In this document: positions 24,031 through 33,517 of the stretch, piece by piece
Numbering within the stretch: position 1 is the stretch's first letter
Layout: every line of letters starts with the position of its first letter
DNA from: Phycisphaerae bacterium
GTDB taxonomy: Bacteria > Planctomycetota > Phycisphaerae > UBA1845 > Fen-1342
Reading direction: 5' to 3'
Length of the DNA stretch: 64,000 bases
Assembly: GCA_030428945.1 (NCBI GenBank)
Contig: JAUIEC010000004.1
Coordinates: 62,001-126,000, forward strand
Made by a program: the position numbers and the translations under genes
The notes under the pieces: model-generated
The model's input: the letters and a program-made list of their open reading frames with translations, nothing else
Databases searched by the model: none
Told to the model about the DNA's origin: nothing

Positions 24031-25173
24031 ATGAAAAAGATCCGACTGTACACCCCCGGCCCGTGCCAGGTCCCGGAAGATGTCCTGATCGAAATGGCCC
24101 GCCCGTTCGAACACCACCGGACGGAGTGGTTCCGCGACCTGATGAAGGACGCCACCACCAAGCTGCAGACCGTCTTCCAGACCCGCAACGAAGTCCTGAC
24201 CATCACCGGGTCCGGAACCGCCGCCTGCGAAGGCGCCATCCTCGGCTGCAACCCGCCGGGCTCGAAGATGCTGACCATCGAGGGCGGCAAGTTCGGGCAG
24301 CGCTGGGGCGAAATCGCCGAGCAGTACGGCCTCGACGTCATCCGCCACCCGGTCGAATGGGGCACCGCGGTCGACCCGCAGGTCGTGGCCGACCACCTCG
24401 CCAAGGACCCCGCGATCACCTGCGTGATGCTGACCCACAGCGAAACGTCGACGGCCACGCTCTGCGACCTGCAGGCGATCGGCAAGATCACCAGCGCGGC
24501 CGGCAAACTGCTGATCGCCGACTGCATCACGTCGATCGGGGCCCTCGAAGTGCGGCCCGATGACTGGGGCGTCGACGTCGCCGTGACCGGTTCGCAGAAG
24601 TCGCTGATGCTGCCGCCGGGGCTGTCGTTCGTGTCGGTCAGCCCGCGGGCGTGGGAGACGATCGAAGCCAACAAGGGCCAGCACAGCTACTACGTCAACC
24701 TGAACAAGGCCCGCAAGTCGGCCGCCAAGAACGACACGCCCTACACGCCGGCCCACGTGCTGATTCGCGGGCTGACCGTCGCCCTGCAGATGCTGGTCGA
24801 CGAGGGCATGGAGAACGTCTGGAAGCGGGTCGGCGCGATGGCCGCCGCGACCCGGGCGGCCGGCGAGGCGATCGGGCTGAGCGTCTTCTCGCAGCGCCCG
24901 TCCGACAGCGTGACGGCCTTCACCGCCCCCGACGGCGTCGACACGGAAGCCGTCCGCAAGGAACTGAAGGCCCGTTTCGGGATTCAGTCGGCCGGCGGGC
25001 AGGATCACCTGAAGGGCAGGATCTTCCGCATCGGCCACATGGGGTACCTGGATTCACTCGACGCGACCGCGGCGATCGCGGCGCTCGAGCAGGTGCTGCA
25101 CCGAGCCGGGCACAACTTCGAACTGGGCGCGGGGCTCGCCGCGGCACAGAAGGTCTTCGCCGAACGGCTGTAG
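24031..25173 (+). CDS. Class V aminotransferase (alanine-glyoxylate/serine-pyruvate type)
   Basis: A 380-residue PLP enzyme of the SGAT/AGXT-like group. YTPGPCQVPEDVLIEMARPF with HHRTEWFRDLM is the typical N-terminus. TGSGTAACEGAI binds phosphate, ADCITSIGALEV holds the PLP aspartate, and Lys190 in TGSQKSLMLPPGL is the Schiff-base lysine. Homologues interconvert serine, alanine, glyoxylate and phosphohydroxypyruvate-type substrates. A phosphoglycerate dehydrogenase gene at 44.7 kb makes a role in serine formation possible but unproven. AAGGAA lies upstream of the ATG. Confidence 0.9.
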   Translation: MKKIRLYTPGPCQVPEDVLIEMARPFEHHRTEWFRDLMKDATTKLQTVFQTRNEVLTITGSGTAACEGAILGCNPPGSKMLTIEGGKFGQRWGEIAEQYGLDVIRHPVEWGTAVDPQVVADHLAKDPAITCVMLTHSETSTATLCDLQAIGKITSAAGKLLIADCITSIGALEVRPDDWGVDVAVTGSQKSLMLPPGLSFVSVSPRAWETIEANKGQHSYYVNLNKARKSAAKNDTPYTPAHVLIRGLTVALQMLVDEGMENVWKRVGAMAAATRAAGEAIGLSVFSQRPSDSVTAFTAPDGVDTEAVRKELKARFGIQSAGGQDHLKGRIFRIGHMGYLDSLDATAAIAALEQVLHRAGHNFELGAGLAAAQKVFAERL

Positions 25174-25239
25174 CGACCTGCGGCCGGGAAACTGACGGAA
25201 CGAACGAAAGCTGCCCGAGGCAGAGAGAGGGAAGCGTCT

Positions 25240-25848
25240 ATGTCGCGCGACGCCAGGCCGGACCACCCGATTCACGAACTGCTCGTCAAGCGCTGGAGCC
25301 CGTACGCGTTCTCCGACCGGCCGGTCGCGGACGCCGACCTGTGCGCGCTGTTCGAGGCCGCCCGCTGGGCCCCGTCGAGCTACAACGAGCAGCCGTGGAC
25401 GTTCATCCTGGCCACCCAGCAGGACCCGGGCGAGTTCGACCGCCTGGCCAGTTGCCTGGTCGAGGCGAACCAGGTCTGGGCCCGCAAGGCGCCGGTACTG
25501 GCGATCAGCGTCGCGCACATGCACTTCTCGCGGAACGGCAAGCCGAACACCTGCGCGCACCACGACGTCGGCCTGGCGGTCGCGCAACTGACGGTCGAAG
25601 CGACGGCCCGCGGGCTGGTCGTGCACCAGATGGCCGGCATCGTGCCCGACATGGTCCGGGCCAACTACCAGTTGCCGGAAGGCTGCCAGCCGCTGACCGG
25701 CATCGCGATCGGGTACGCGGGCGACGCCCAGAAACTGCCGGACTCGCTGCAGGACCGCGACACGGCCGAGCGGACCCGCAAACCGCTGGCCGACTTCGTC
25801 TACGGCGGACTGTGGGGCAACACGGCCTGGGCGATCTCCAAGACCTGA
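25240..25848 (+). CDS. Nitroreductase-family FMN oxidoreductase
   Basis: A 202-residue nitroreductase-fold protein. LLVKRWSPYAFSDRPV begins the domain. The FMN-contact segment AARWAPSSYNEQPWTFI and GLAVAQLTVEATARGLVVHQ are present, followed by GIAIGYAG. These enzymes form homodimers that use NAD(P)H to reduce quinones, nitro-aromatics or related substrates; the native substrate is unknown. GAGAGGGAAG lies upstream of the ATG. It ends seven bases before mutM and is probably co-transcribed with it. Confidence 0.9.
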   Translation: MSRDARPDHPIHELLVKRWSPYAFSDRPVADADLCALFEAARWAPSSYNEQPWTFILATQQDPGEFDRLASCLVEANQVWARKAPVLAISVAHMHFSRNGKPNTCAHHDVGLAVAQLTVEATARGLVVHQMAGIVPDMVRANYQLPEGCQPLTGIAIGYAGDAQKLPDSLQDRDTAERTRKPLADFVYGGLWGNTAWAISKT

Positions 25849-25855
25849 TCGCGCG

Positions 25856-26749
25856 ATGCCCGAACTTCCCGAAGTCGAGACGATCGTCCGCACCTATCGA
25901 CCCAGGCTCGAAGGCCGCATCATTCGCGCCTTCGAATCGTCCTGGCCGCGGCGCGTCGCGCCGTCGGTGGCGGTCGTTCGCCGGCGGACCGTCGGACGGC
26001 GGATCACCCGCCTGCATCGCCGCGCCAAGTACATCGTCTTCGACCTGGAGGCCGGGGGGCATCTGCTGGTTCACCTGCGGATGAGCGGGCGTTTCGAATG
26101 GGCCGCCGACAACCCGGACGCCGATCGGCACACCCGCGCGATCTGGACCCTGGACGGCGACGACGCGCTCTGGTTCGTCGACGCCCGCAAGTTCGGCCGG
26201 ATCGAGTGGACCGCGGATCTGGCGGCCGCCACGGCACACCTGGGGATCGAACCGCTCTCGCGCGGCTTCACGGTCGCGCGGCTGACGAGCCTGTTGCGCG
26301 GACGGGCCCGGCAACTCAAGCCGCTGCTGCTGGACCAGTCGCTGATCGCGGGCCTCGGCAACATCTACGTCGACGAGTCGCTCTTCCGCAGCGGACTGCA
26401 CCCGCTGCGCAGCGCCGACAGCCTGAACGCCGACGAGCGGGCCGCCCTGCACGAGGCGATCCGGCACGTGCTGCGCAAGGCGATCCGCCGGCATGGCACC
26501 TCGATCGACTGGATCTACCCCGATGGCGAGATGCAGGACGAACTGACGGCCTACGGGCGGACCGGGCTGCCGTGCGTTCGCTGCCGGACCCCGATCGAGT
26601 CGCTCCGCGTCGGGCAGCGCGGCACGCACATCTGCCCGCGCTGCCAGCCGCGGCATCGCCGGCGGCCTCGCGGACCGAACCGCCCGGGCGGGACCCGCGT
26701 ATCCAAGGGAGCCGCGCCGCGCCGGCGGCGGGCCGGAACTCGACCCTGA
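25856..26749 (+). CDS. mutM: Formamidopyrimidine-DNA glycosylase (Fpg/MutM)
   Basis: A 297-residue base-excision repair glycosylase/AP lyase. Catalytic Pro2 and Glu3 are in MPELPEVETIVR. The H2TH region reads LLDQSLIAGLGNIYVDESLF. The C-terminal zinc finger is AYGRTGLPCVRC with CPRCQPR, and a basic tail of about 30 residues (RRRPRGPNRPGG) extends beyond the usual end. It removes oxidised purines such as 8-oxoguanine. The gene follows the nitroreductase gene by seven bases and precedes asnB by 15. Confidence 0.95.
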   Translation: MPELPEVETIVRTYRPRLEGRIIRAFESSWPRRVAPSVAVVRRRTVGRRITRLHRRAKYIVFDLEAGGHLLVHLRMSGRFEWAADNPDADRHTRAIWTLDGDDALWFVDARKFGRIEWTADLAAATAHLGIEPLSRGFTVARLTSLLRGRARQLKPLLLDQSLIAGLGNIYVDESLFRSGLHPLRSADSLNADERAALHEAIRHVLRKAIRRHGTSIDWIYPDGEMQDELTAYGRTGLPCVRCRTPIESLRVGQRGTHICPRCQPRHRRRPRGPNRPGGTRVSKGAAPRRRRAGTRP

Positions 26750-26764
26750 CCAGGCGGATCCGCG

Positions 26765-28660
26765 ATGTGTGGCATCGCCGGCATCATCAACCTCTCGTCG
26801 CGTGCGCCGATCGAGATCGACAGCCTGCGCCGCATGGCCGGGGCCCTGACGCATCGCGGGCCGGATGACGAAGGCTACTATCTCGATCCCGAGGGGCGCT
26901 GCGGGCTGGCCTTTCGGCGCCTGGCGATCATCGACCTGGCCACCGGCAACCAGCCCGCCAGCAACCACGACGGACTGGTCAGCGTCTTCAACGGCGAAAT
27001 CTACAACCACCAGGAACTGCGGGCGGAACTCGCGGCCCGCGGCCACACCTTCCGGACCCGCGGCGACGCCGAGGTCATTCCGCACGCCTGCGCCGCCTTC
27101 GGGGCCGACTTTGCCGGCCGCCTGCACGGGATGTTCGCGATCGCCCTGTGGGACGAGCGGGCGGGGACGCTGCGGCTGGTGCGGGATCGCTTCGGGCAGA
27201 AGCCGCTGACCTTCGCCGAACACGATGGCCGGCTGTATTTCGCCAGCGAGGCCAAGGCGATCCTGGCGCTCGACGAGATTCCGCGCGAACTGGAACCGCA
27301 ATCGCTGCATCGCTACCTGGTGCTGCAGTACGTGCCGGCCCCGCACTCGATCTACCGCGGCTTCGGCAAACTGCTGCCCGGGCACCAGGTCGTCGCGACG
27401 GCCGGGGCGGGGCTCGGCGGGCAGCAGGCCTACTACCGGATTGATCGCGAGGCACTCAACCGGCGGCCCGCCACGCCGGATGACCTGCGACAGGTGGGCG
27501 ACGCGCTGCGAACGGCCGTGCACGATCGGCTGATCAGCGATGTTCCGCTCGGGGCGTTTCTCAGCGGCGGGGTCGATTCGTCGCTGGTCGTGGCGCTGAT
27601 GGGCGAACGGGACGGGCCGGCCCCGCTGACGTTCTCGATCGGGTTCGACGATCCGCGCTACGACGAGAGCGACTACGCCCGCCGCGTGGCCGAGCATCTC
27701 GGAACGCGGCACCACAACCAGGTCGTCACGCCGGACGCCGAGGCGGCCCTCGAGACGCTGGCCTGGCACTACGACGAGCCGTTCGCCGACTCGTCCGCGT
27801 TGCCGACCTACTACGTCTCGCGGTTCGCGCGGCAGCACGTCACGGTCGCGCTGACCGGCGATGCCGGGGACGAATGCTTCGGCGGCTACGATCGGTACCG
27901 GGCGGCGGAACTGGCCGCGCGGCTGGATGGCCTGCCGCGGGCCGTTCGTCGCGGGCTGGCCGGGCTGGCGTGGCTGCTGCCACACGGACAGGCCAGGTCG
28001 CTCTCCAGCCGCATGTATCGATTCCTGTCGGCCGTCGGGCGGCAGGGCGGCGGTCGTTACCTCGACTGGGTCAACCTCTTTCCGCCGGCCATGCTGCCCG
28101 CGGCCTACGCTGCGTCGTTTGCCGAGCAGCTTGATCTGCCTGAGCCGGTGACGTGGTTCGAAGCGCTACATCCCGAGGCGGGCGGGGTCGGGCGGCCGGC
28201 CGCGGCGGCGATGTGGGCCGACTGGCACAGCTACCTGCCGTACGACCTGCTGACCAAGGTCGACATCGCGTCGATGGCGGTCGGGCTCGAATGCCGGGCG
28301 CCGTTCCTCGATCACCGCCTGGTCGCGCTGGCGAGCCGCCTGGCCTACGCGGGTCCTGGCAAGCCGCACCTGCGGGCCGTGGGCGGCGGGCGACTGCCGG
28401 CCGAGGTCTTCGATCGACCGAAGATGGGGTTCGGGGTCCCGGTGGGTGAGTGGTTCCGCGGGCCGCTTCGGCGGCGGCTGGAAACCGAACTGCTGGACCC
28501 CGCGGGGATCTGTCTGCGCATCTTCCGCGCGTCGTGGCTGCGTGACCTGCTGGAGGGGCACACCAGCGGGCGGGCCAACCACGCCCACCGTTTGTGGGGT
28601 CTGCTGATGCTGGCGTTATGGGACCGGCGGTGGCTTCGCGGAACCGATCGCGGCGGGTGA
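26765..28660 (+). CDS. asnB: Asparagine synthase, glutamine-hydrolysing
   Basis: A 631-residue two-domain enzyme. The class II glutaminase domain starts MCGIAGIINL with nucleophile Cys2 and contains LTHRGPDDEGYY and VFNGEIYNHQELR. The synthetase domain has the PPi-loop S267-GGVDSS273 and ALTGDAGDECFGGYDRY. It makes asparagine from aspartate, glutamine and ATP; members of this long AsnB group also occur in polysaccharide clusters, where they amidate sugars or peptides. No such cluster is apparent here. AGGCGGA precedes the ATG. Confidence 0.92.
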   Translation: MCGIAGIINLSSRAPIEIDSLRRMAGALTHRGPDDEGYYLDPEGRCGLAFRRLAIIDLATGNQPASNHDGLVSVFNGEIYNHQELRAELAARGHTFRTRGDAEVIPHACAAFGADFAGRLHGMFAIALWDERAGTLRLVRDRFGQKPLTFAEHDGRLYFASEAKAILALDEIPRELEPQSLHRYLVLQYVPAPHSIYRGFGKLLPGHQVVATAGAGLGGQQAYYRIDREALNRRPATPDDLRQVGDALRTAVHDRLISDVPLGAFLSGGVDSSLVVALMGERDGPAPLTFSIGFDDPRYDESDYARRVAEHLGTRHHNQVVTPDAEAALETLAWHYDEPFADSSALPTYYVSRFARQHVTVALTGDAGDECFGGYDRYRAAELAARLDGLPRAVRRGLAGLAWLLPHGQARSLSSRMYRFLSAVGRQGGGRYLDWVNLFPPAMLPAAYAASFAEQLDLPEPVTWFEALHPEAGGVGRPAAAAMWADWHSYLPYDLLTKVDIASMAVGLECRAPFLDHRLVALASRLAYAGPGKPHLRAVGGGRLPAEVFDRPKMGFGVPVGEWFRGPLRRRLETELLDPAGICLRIFRASWLRDLLEGHTSGRANHAHRLWGLLMLALWDRRWLRGTDRGG

Positions 28661-28696
28661 CTCAGCCTTGCCGGGAATGGTGCCGATACAGCAGGC

Positions 28697-29092
28697 ATGG
28701 TTGTCGATCAGGACGAAATGGCCCAGTTGCTCGGCGAGACGCCGGCCGCCGAGGCGGCCCCCGGGCCGCAGCAACCGCCCGTCGCGCCGGCCGCCCGGCT
28801 GGACGTCGCGAGCCTGCCGGATGATGTGCGGCGCCTGCTGCGTCTGCGCGTGCCGGTGATCGTCCGCCTCGCCCGCCATCGCATCTCGGTCGGCCAGGCC
28901 CGCCGCCTGTCGCTGGGCCTGATCCTCGAATTCGCCAAGCCGGTGCACGAAGACCTCGAACTGCTGGTCAACAACCACGCCATCGGTTCCGGCGAAGCCG
29001 TCAAGGTCGGCGAGAAGTTCGGCCTGCGCATCAGCACCATCCGCAGCCGTGCCGCCCGCATCCGCGCCCTCGCCGGGGACGCAGCGCAGTAA
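28697..29092 (+). CDS. fliN: FliN/SpoA-domain flagellar motor switch protein
   Basis: A 131-residue protein with a low-complexity N-terminus (residues 1-40, Ala/Pro-rich). A SpoA domain follows: RVPVIVRLARHRISVGQARR, then ILEFAKPVHEDLELLVNNHA and KVGEKFGLRI. This is the FliN pattern of the flagellar C-ring switch. No other flagellar gene is in the window, so it is either a detached flagellar gene or serves another SpoA-type complex. Its stop codon is embedded in an AAGTRAGC octamer repeat. Confidence 0.85.
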   Translation: MVVDQDEMAQLLGETPAAEAAPGPQQPPVAPAARLDVASLPDDVRRLLRLRVPVIVRLARHRISVGQARRLSLGLILEFAKPVHEDLELLVNNHAIGSGEAVKVGEKFGLRISTIRSRAARIRALAGDAAQ

Positions 29093-29206
29093 GCAAGTGA
29101 GCGCGTCAGCAGGTAAGCAGGTGCGCGAGCCTGGCCGCTTCGGAAGACGCTGGTCGAGCGAGCACCTCGACCTGCTTGCCTGATGACCTGTTTACTTGCT
29201 CACTCT
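29089..29206. repeat. Inverted pair of octamer arrays between fliN and murJ
   Basis: The left arm (29088-29119) reads GTAAGCAAGTGAGC and onward. The right arm (about 29172-29206) reads as AAGTRAGC-type units on the minus strand. About 25 of 32 arm positions can pair. Both stop codons lie inside: fliN TAA within AGTAAGC and murJ TAA within AAGTAAAC. This could form a large bidirectional hairpin. Confidence 0.75.
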
Positions 29207-30838
29207 GCGCAGCAGCAGTCGCGGTTCCGGCAGGCCCAGCGCCGCCGCCACCGCCAGGCAGACCGCCGAACCAAGTACGAGCCCGGCCATCGTCTCGACA
29301 CTTCGCTGGAGCCAGACGGCCGGGAGCGACTCGGACAGGGCGTGCAGCCAGTCGGCACTCGCCCAGACCGCGAAGGCTCCGATGCCGGCGGCCACGATCA
29401 TCCGGACGGCCGCACTGAGCAGGTCGCCCGACCAGAGCGCCGCGGGCGTTCGCCGCTGCAGCAGCAGCATGCCCACCAGCACACTGATCGTTGACGTGAG
29501 TGCGGCGCTGATTGCGAAGGCGGCTTCGCGGACGCCGGGGAGCCAGATCAGCAGCAGGCTGAGCACGAGGTTGACCGGCAGCAGCACGCAACTGATCAGC
29601 AGCGGCGTGCGGATATCCCCGAGGCTGTAGAACGCCCGCAGGACGATGTGCTGGGTGCAGAAGGCCCACAGGCCCAGGCCGTACCAGACGAGGATGTGCG
29701 CGACCCGGGTCGTGTCTTCGGCGCCGAAGCGGCGGTACTCGAACAGCATCCGCACGATCGGTTCGCTCCAGACCACCATCAGGGCGCCCGCCAGCAGGCC
29801 GGCCAGCAGCGCCAGGCGCAGCGTCCTGCCGATCTCGGCCGCCCACCCGGCCCAGTCTTCCCGGTTCGCCAGGCGTGTGAAGGTCGGCAGGGCGGCCACC
29901 GCCAGCGAGATCGCCAGCACCCCCAGCGGGAACTGGTACAGTCGCTGCGCATTGGTCAGGGCCGACAGGGCACCCTCCTGCAGCGGGTAGCGAAACGTCA
30001 GGCCGAACCAGGTCGCTTCGGCCGCCCCGCCGGAGACGCGACTGAAGAGCCAGCAGACCTGGCTGTCGAGGAACGGTCCGAGGATCAGCACGCCCTGGCC
30101 GATCAGCACCGGGACCATCAGGCCGAGCACCTTGCGGACGTTTTCGTCGCGGGTGTCCAGTCGCCAGCCGACTCGCAGATCGGCCCGCGACAGCAGCGGC
30201 AGCAGCAGCAGGATCTGGACGATCCCGGCCGCGATCACGCTCAGGGCGACGCCGAAGATCTGCTCGCCCGGCGTGTCGCCCACGGCGGGTCCGAGCAGCA
30301 GGATGCCGGCGATCATCGCGACATTCAGGATTACCGGCGTCAGGGCGGCCGGCACGAAACTGCCGACGCAGTTCAGCACGCTGGAGAAGAGGGCGACGAT
30401 GCAGATCGTCAGCATGAACGGCAGCATGATCGCGGTCAGCGAGACCAGCAGGCGCCGCGAGGCGGCTTCCTCGCTGGGGTCATCGCCGGCGCTCAGCCAG
30501 ACGAACAGCAGGATCAACTCGAGCAGCACCACTACCGTGGTGATCGCGACCGTCATCAGGGCCAGGGCCCGGGCCAGCAGGGCCCGCCCGGCCGGGCGCC
30601 CTTGGTTCTCGAGCGTGCGGGTGAAGATCGGCACGAAGGCGGCCGCGAGGGCGCCCTCGCCGAACAGGCGGCGGAACAGGTTGGGGATCTGGAACCCGTA
30701 GTTGAACGCGTCCAGCACGCCGACCAGCCCGTAGGTCTGGGCCAGCAGCATATCCCGCAGGAGCCCGGTCAGCCGCGATGCCAGCGTGCACAGGGCGATC
30801 AGCCGCGCGGAAGACAGGACCGAGACGGGACGGGACAT
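29192..30838 (-). CDS. murJ: Lipid II flippase MurJ (MviN family)
   Basis: A 548-residue polytopic membrane protein with about 14 hydrophobic helices. Signatures include TLASRLTGLLRDMLLAQTYG at the N-terminus, NLFRRLFGEGALAAAFVPIF, and the GALSALTNAQRLYQFPLGVL segment of the MOP/MviN superfamily. MurJ flips the peptidoglycan precursor lipid II across the cytoplasmic membrane. The last codons GTG AGC AAG TAA derive from the intergenic octamer repeat. It lies downstream of the HD-nuclease gene on the same strand after a 100-base repeat-bearing gap. Confidence 0.95.
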   Translation of the reverse strand: MSRPVSVLSSARLIALCTLASRLTGLLRDMLLAQTYGLVGVLDAFNYGFQIPNLFRRLFGEGALAAAFVPIFTRTLENQGRPAGRALLARALALMTVAITTVVVLLELILLFVWLSAGDDPSEEAASRRLLVSLTAIMLPFMLTICIVALFSSVLNCVGSFVPAALTPVILNVAMIAGILLLGPAVGDTPGEQIFGVALSVIAAGIVQILLLLPLLSRADLRVGWRLDTRDENVRKVLGLMVPVLIGQGVLILGPFLDSQVCWLFSRVSGGAAEATWFGLTFRYPLQEGALSALTNAQRLYQFPLGVLAISLAVAALPTFTRLANREDWAGWAAEIGRTLRLALLAGLLAGALMVVWSEPIVRMLFEYRRFGAEDTTRVAHILVWYGLGLWAFCTQHIVLRAFYSLGDIRTPLLISCVLLPVNLVLSLLLIWLPGVREAAFAISAALTSTISVLVGMLLLQRRTPAALWSGDLLSAAVRMIVAAGIGAFAVWASADWLHALSESLPAVWLQRSVETMAGLVLGSAVCLAVAAALGLPEPRLLLRRVSK

Positions 30839-30858
30839 GCGGCGAAGTCTACCAAGAA

Positions 30859-30940
30859 AACCAGGGAGCGAGGGAGCATGGGCGCGAAGGCGCTGTCACG
30901 CCGGTTCCGCTCGCTTACCTGCTGCGTGCCTGCTCACTCT
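30859..30940. repeat. Composite repeat module (AGGGAGCS, then inverted AAGTRAGC)
   Basis: AGGGAGCG and AGGGAGCA units occur on the plus strand at about 30861-30878. GCTTACCTGCTGCGTGCCTGCTCACT at about 30912-30938 is AAGTRAGC-type on the minus strand. It directly follows the HD-nuclease stop (TAG at 30939-30941). The same two-part arrangement recurs at 39,258, 47,961 and 58,148. Confidence 0.7.
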
Positions 30941-31934
30941 ATTCGGTTCGGGTGACGTCCGGCTTGTAGATGCGGGCTTCCAGGGCCGGGATCCAGCGGG
31001 TCCAGTCGCTTTCCTTGTCCGGATCGTTCTCGATCGCGTTGAAGACCATGTTCAGACGGGCGTCGAGGTTGTCGAGGTAGTGCACCACGTAGGCCTCGGC
31101 CGTGGCGGGCAGGCGCGGGCTGCCATACTCGTACCGTCCGTGATGCGCGACCACGATGTGCTGCAGGGCCCGGACCACGTGCGGATTGACGGGCTTGCCG
31201 CGCTCGGCGGCCAGCCGATCGGCCCGCTGCTGAATCCAGATCGCGCCCTGCACGAGGTGCCCGAGCAACTGGCCGGAGTCGGTGTAGTCGAACGAGGTCG
31301 TGTGGGTCAGTTCCTCGGTCTTGCCGGCGTCGTGCAGGAAGATCCCGGCCAGCACCAGGTCGCGGCTGACGTCCGGGTAGCGGGGCAGGATCAGCACCGC
31401 CAGTTCCAGCAGGTTCAGCGTGTGCTCCAGCAGGCCGCCGAGGTAGGCGTGGTGGTTCGTGCGGGCGGCCGGCGACCGGCGATAGGCTTCGGCGAAGGCC
31501 GGGTCGTTGATGAACTGGCCGATCAGGGCGAGGACGTCGGCGTGCTCGATGGACCGCAGGATTTCGAGCATCCGGGACCACATCTTGTCGACGTCGTAGG
31601 GCGTGCTCGGCAGGAACTGGGTCGGGTCGAACTTCTCGTCGCTGACGCGGATCGCGTCGATGATCACCTGCGGCTTGCCCTTGTAGCTTTCGACGCGGGC
31701 CCGGACCTTCACCAGGCCGTTGGCGGGCAGGGAATCGAAGATCGACTGGCTGGCATCCCAGAAGCGGGCCACGACCTGCCCGCTCGCATCGCCCAGCACC
31801 GCGTGAATGTACAGGCCGCCGGAACTGGTCGTCCGCAGTTCCCGCTGGACCAGCAGGAAGACCGCGTCCTCCAGGCGGTCACCGGTCTGCAGGTCCGCGA
31901 CACGCGGCCGGTCGGCTTGTGGGTCACTGCTCAT
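30939..31934 (-). CDS. OB-fold/HD-domain 3'-5' exonuclease-like protein (YhaM type)
   Basis: A 331-residue protein. An N-terminal OB-fold nucleic-acid-binding region (RVADLQTGDRLEDAVFLLVQ to GKPQVIIDAIRV) is followed by an HD hydrolase domain. Metal ligands appear in HHAYLGGLLEHTLNLLE and IFLHDAGKTEEL, and HIVVAHHGRYEYGSPRLP is the late motif. YhaM-like proteins are Mn-dependent 3'-5' exoribonucleases or DNases. The ATG overlaps the TGA of the preceding lipoprotein gene in TGATG, which indicates translational coupling. Confidence 0.85.
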   Translation of the reverse strand: MSSDPQADRPRVADLQTGDRLEDAVFLLVQRELRTTSSGGLYIHAVLGDASGQVVARFWDASQSIFDSLPANGLVKVRARVESYKGKPQVIIDAIRVSDEKFDPTQFLPSTPYDVDKMWSRMLEILRSIEHADVLALIGQFINDPAFAEAYRRSPAARTNHHAYLGGLLEHTLNLLELAVLILPRYPDVSRDLVLAGIFLHDAGKTEELTHTTSFDYTDSGQLLGHLVQGAIWIQQRADRLAAERGKPVNPHVVRALQHIVVAHHGRYEYGSPRLPATAEAYVVHYLDNLDARLNMVFNAIENDPDKESDWTRWIPALEARIYKPDVTRTE

Positions 31935-33316
31935 CAGTTGTCCTGGGCGCCGGCCAGGATCCACGCTTCGAACAACGCCAGTTCGTCGGCATCCAGCGGG
32001 TCGTCGCCGAGCGGCATCTGCGCGCCGCGGGCGGGACTGTCGCTGATCATCTTCTCGAACAGGTAACTCGCGGCCACGTCGCCGGCGACGATGAAGGATT
32101 TGCCGGGCGCATCGGTGCTCTGCCCGCCGGTCATGGTGGCGTAGGCGCCTTCGATGCTCAGGTCGATCGGGACGCGCGCGTAGGCGCGTTCACCGGGTTT
32201 GTGGCAACCGGCGCAGCGGTCGATCAGGATCGGCAGCAGGTCGTCCGAGAAACTCGGCCCGCCGCCGGCACTGCCGCGACCACCGCCTTCACCTGCGCCC
32301 ATGCTCTCCGACCATTCCTCGACCATCGGCTGCAGGTCGGTCTGGATCTGGCCCCAGGCGCCGAGCGCCGACGGCATCAGGGACATGCCGAACGCCTGCA
32401 TCTGCTGCTCGTCGAGCGGAGTGGGCTGGGCGGCCAACTGGCCCTGGGCCTGGGTCAGGAAGTCGTTCGCGGCCAGCAGGGCCGAGTTCATCGCATCGGC
32501 GTTGTCTTCCGAGATGTTCCGCGGCAGCGCGATCCGCCACTCGCCGTTGACCTTGCGGAGTTTCAGCAGCGTCGTCGGCTGGGCGAGTGCCAGCGAGGCC
32601 TGCTGGAACGCCAGGTCGAGAGCCTCTTCGGTGCTCGGGCCGCCAGGCTGCTGCGGCATCGCGTCCATCACCCGGACCAGGTCGGGACGCAGCGAGGTGG
32701 CCGCCGCCTCGAAGCCGGCCGCGTCGGTGGTCAGCACGGCCGCGTCGTCGGCGACCAGTTCCGGCTTGACCGCGCCCTGGGCCAGTTTTCCGAGCAGGCT
32801 GACGAATTCCTGCGTGTGCTCGACGCCGGCGATGTCGGTGCCGCCGGTCTTTTCGGCCAGGGCGGTAAAGAGACCTTCGAGATTCGATACGAAGTCGTTG
32901 GCGGTATCGACGAACTCACCATCACGGAGAGCCTGGACCTGTTCGTCGACGAAGCAGTCCAGCACGAGGTCGACCTCGCCTTCCATCGCGGCCGTCATCA
33001 GGTCGGCCGACAATTCGCGGATCGCCATCTCGTCCGGGCTGCCACCCGTCGCGGCGGCGCCGCCGGCCGCGGGGGTTCCGGCATCGCCGCCGGTGAGGCC
33101 GCCTGCGCTGATCGAGTCGAACTGGGCCGGGGCGTAGCTGCTGGGATCGTTCAGGATGCCGGCGTCGACCGGTCGACCGCTGATGGGGGCGGCGGCCGGG
33201 CCGTCACCCAGCGGGCGATTGAAGGCGGTCCCCGAATCGGGTCCGTCACCACAGCCGTAAAGACCTGCCAGGCCGACAAATACGGCGGCCATCGTCACAA
33301 TGCGCGTGCGAACCAT
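31934..33316 (-). CDS. Lipoprotein with C-terminal cytochrome c-like domain
   Basis: A 460-residue protein with a lipobox VGLAGLYGC. A Gly/Ala-rich linker (about 20-90) leads to a helical domain whose LLKLRKVNGEWRIALP resembles the NTF2-like/DUF4878 end of export-linked proteins. The C-terminus has a haem motif CAGCH in LIDRCAGCHKPGER, then MPLGDDPLDADELALFEAWI, as in planctomycete-type cytochrome c domains. One axial Met candidate is in AQMPLG. It is probably a membrane-anchored periplasmic redox protein. Its stop overlaps the HD-nuclease start. Confidence 0.7.
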   Translation of the reverse strand: MVRTRIVTMAAVFVGLAGLYGCGDGPDSGTAFNRPLGDGPAAAPISGRPVDAGILNDPSSYAPAQFDSISAGGLTGGDAGTPAAGGAAATGGSPDEMAIRELSADLMTAAMEGEVDLVLDCFVDEQVQALRDGEFVDTANDFVSNLEGLFTALAEKTGGTDIAGVEHTQEFVSLLGKLAQGAVKPELVADDAAVLTTDAAGFEAAATSLRPDLVRVMDAMPQQPGGPSTEEALDLAFQQASLALAQPTTLLKLRKVNGEWRIALPRNISEDNADAMNSALLAANDFLTQAQGQLAAQPTPLDEQQMQAFGMSLMPSALGAWGQIQTDLQPMVEEWSESMGAGEGGGRGSAGGGPSFSDDLLPILIDRCAGCHKPGERAYARVPIDLSIEGAYATMTGGQSTDAPGKSFIVAGDVAASYLFEKMISDSPARGAQMPLGDDPLDADELALFEAWILAGAQDN

Positions 33317-33517
33317 GATGCCTCTCGTGTCTGGAAGGTACCGCCTGTCCGGCGACATTCGGGGCCGCGCCGGCAGCGGCGAATCACCCCGGGAAAAGCG
33401 TAGGGGCAGGTTGGGTGGCCGTCAACGCTTCGACCTGCGGCGCGGGGCCTGGGTCGGCGGTCCGGCGGACGCGGGTGCGGGCGGCGGATGGCGCGGCCGG
33501 CGTGGCGGGTGACCGGA

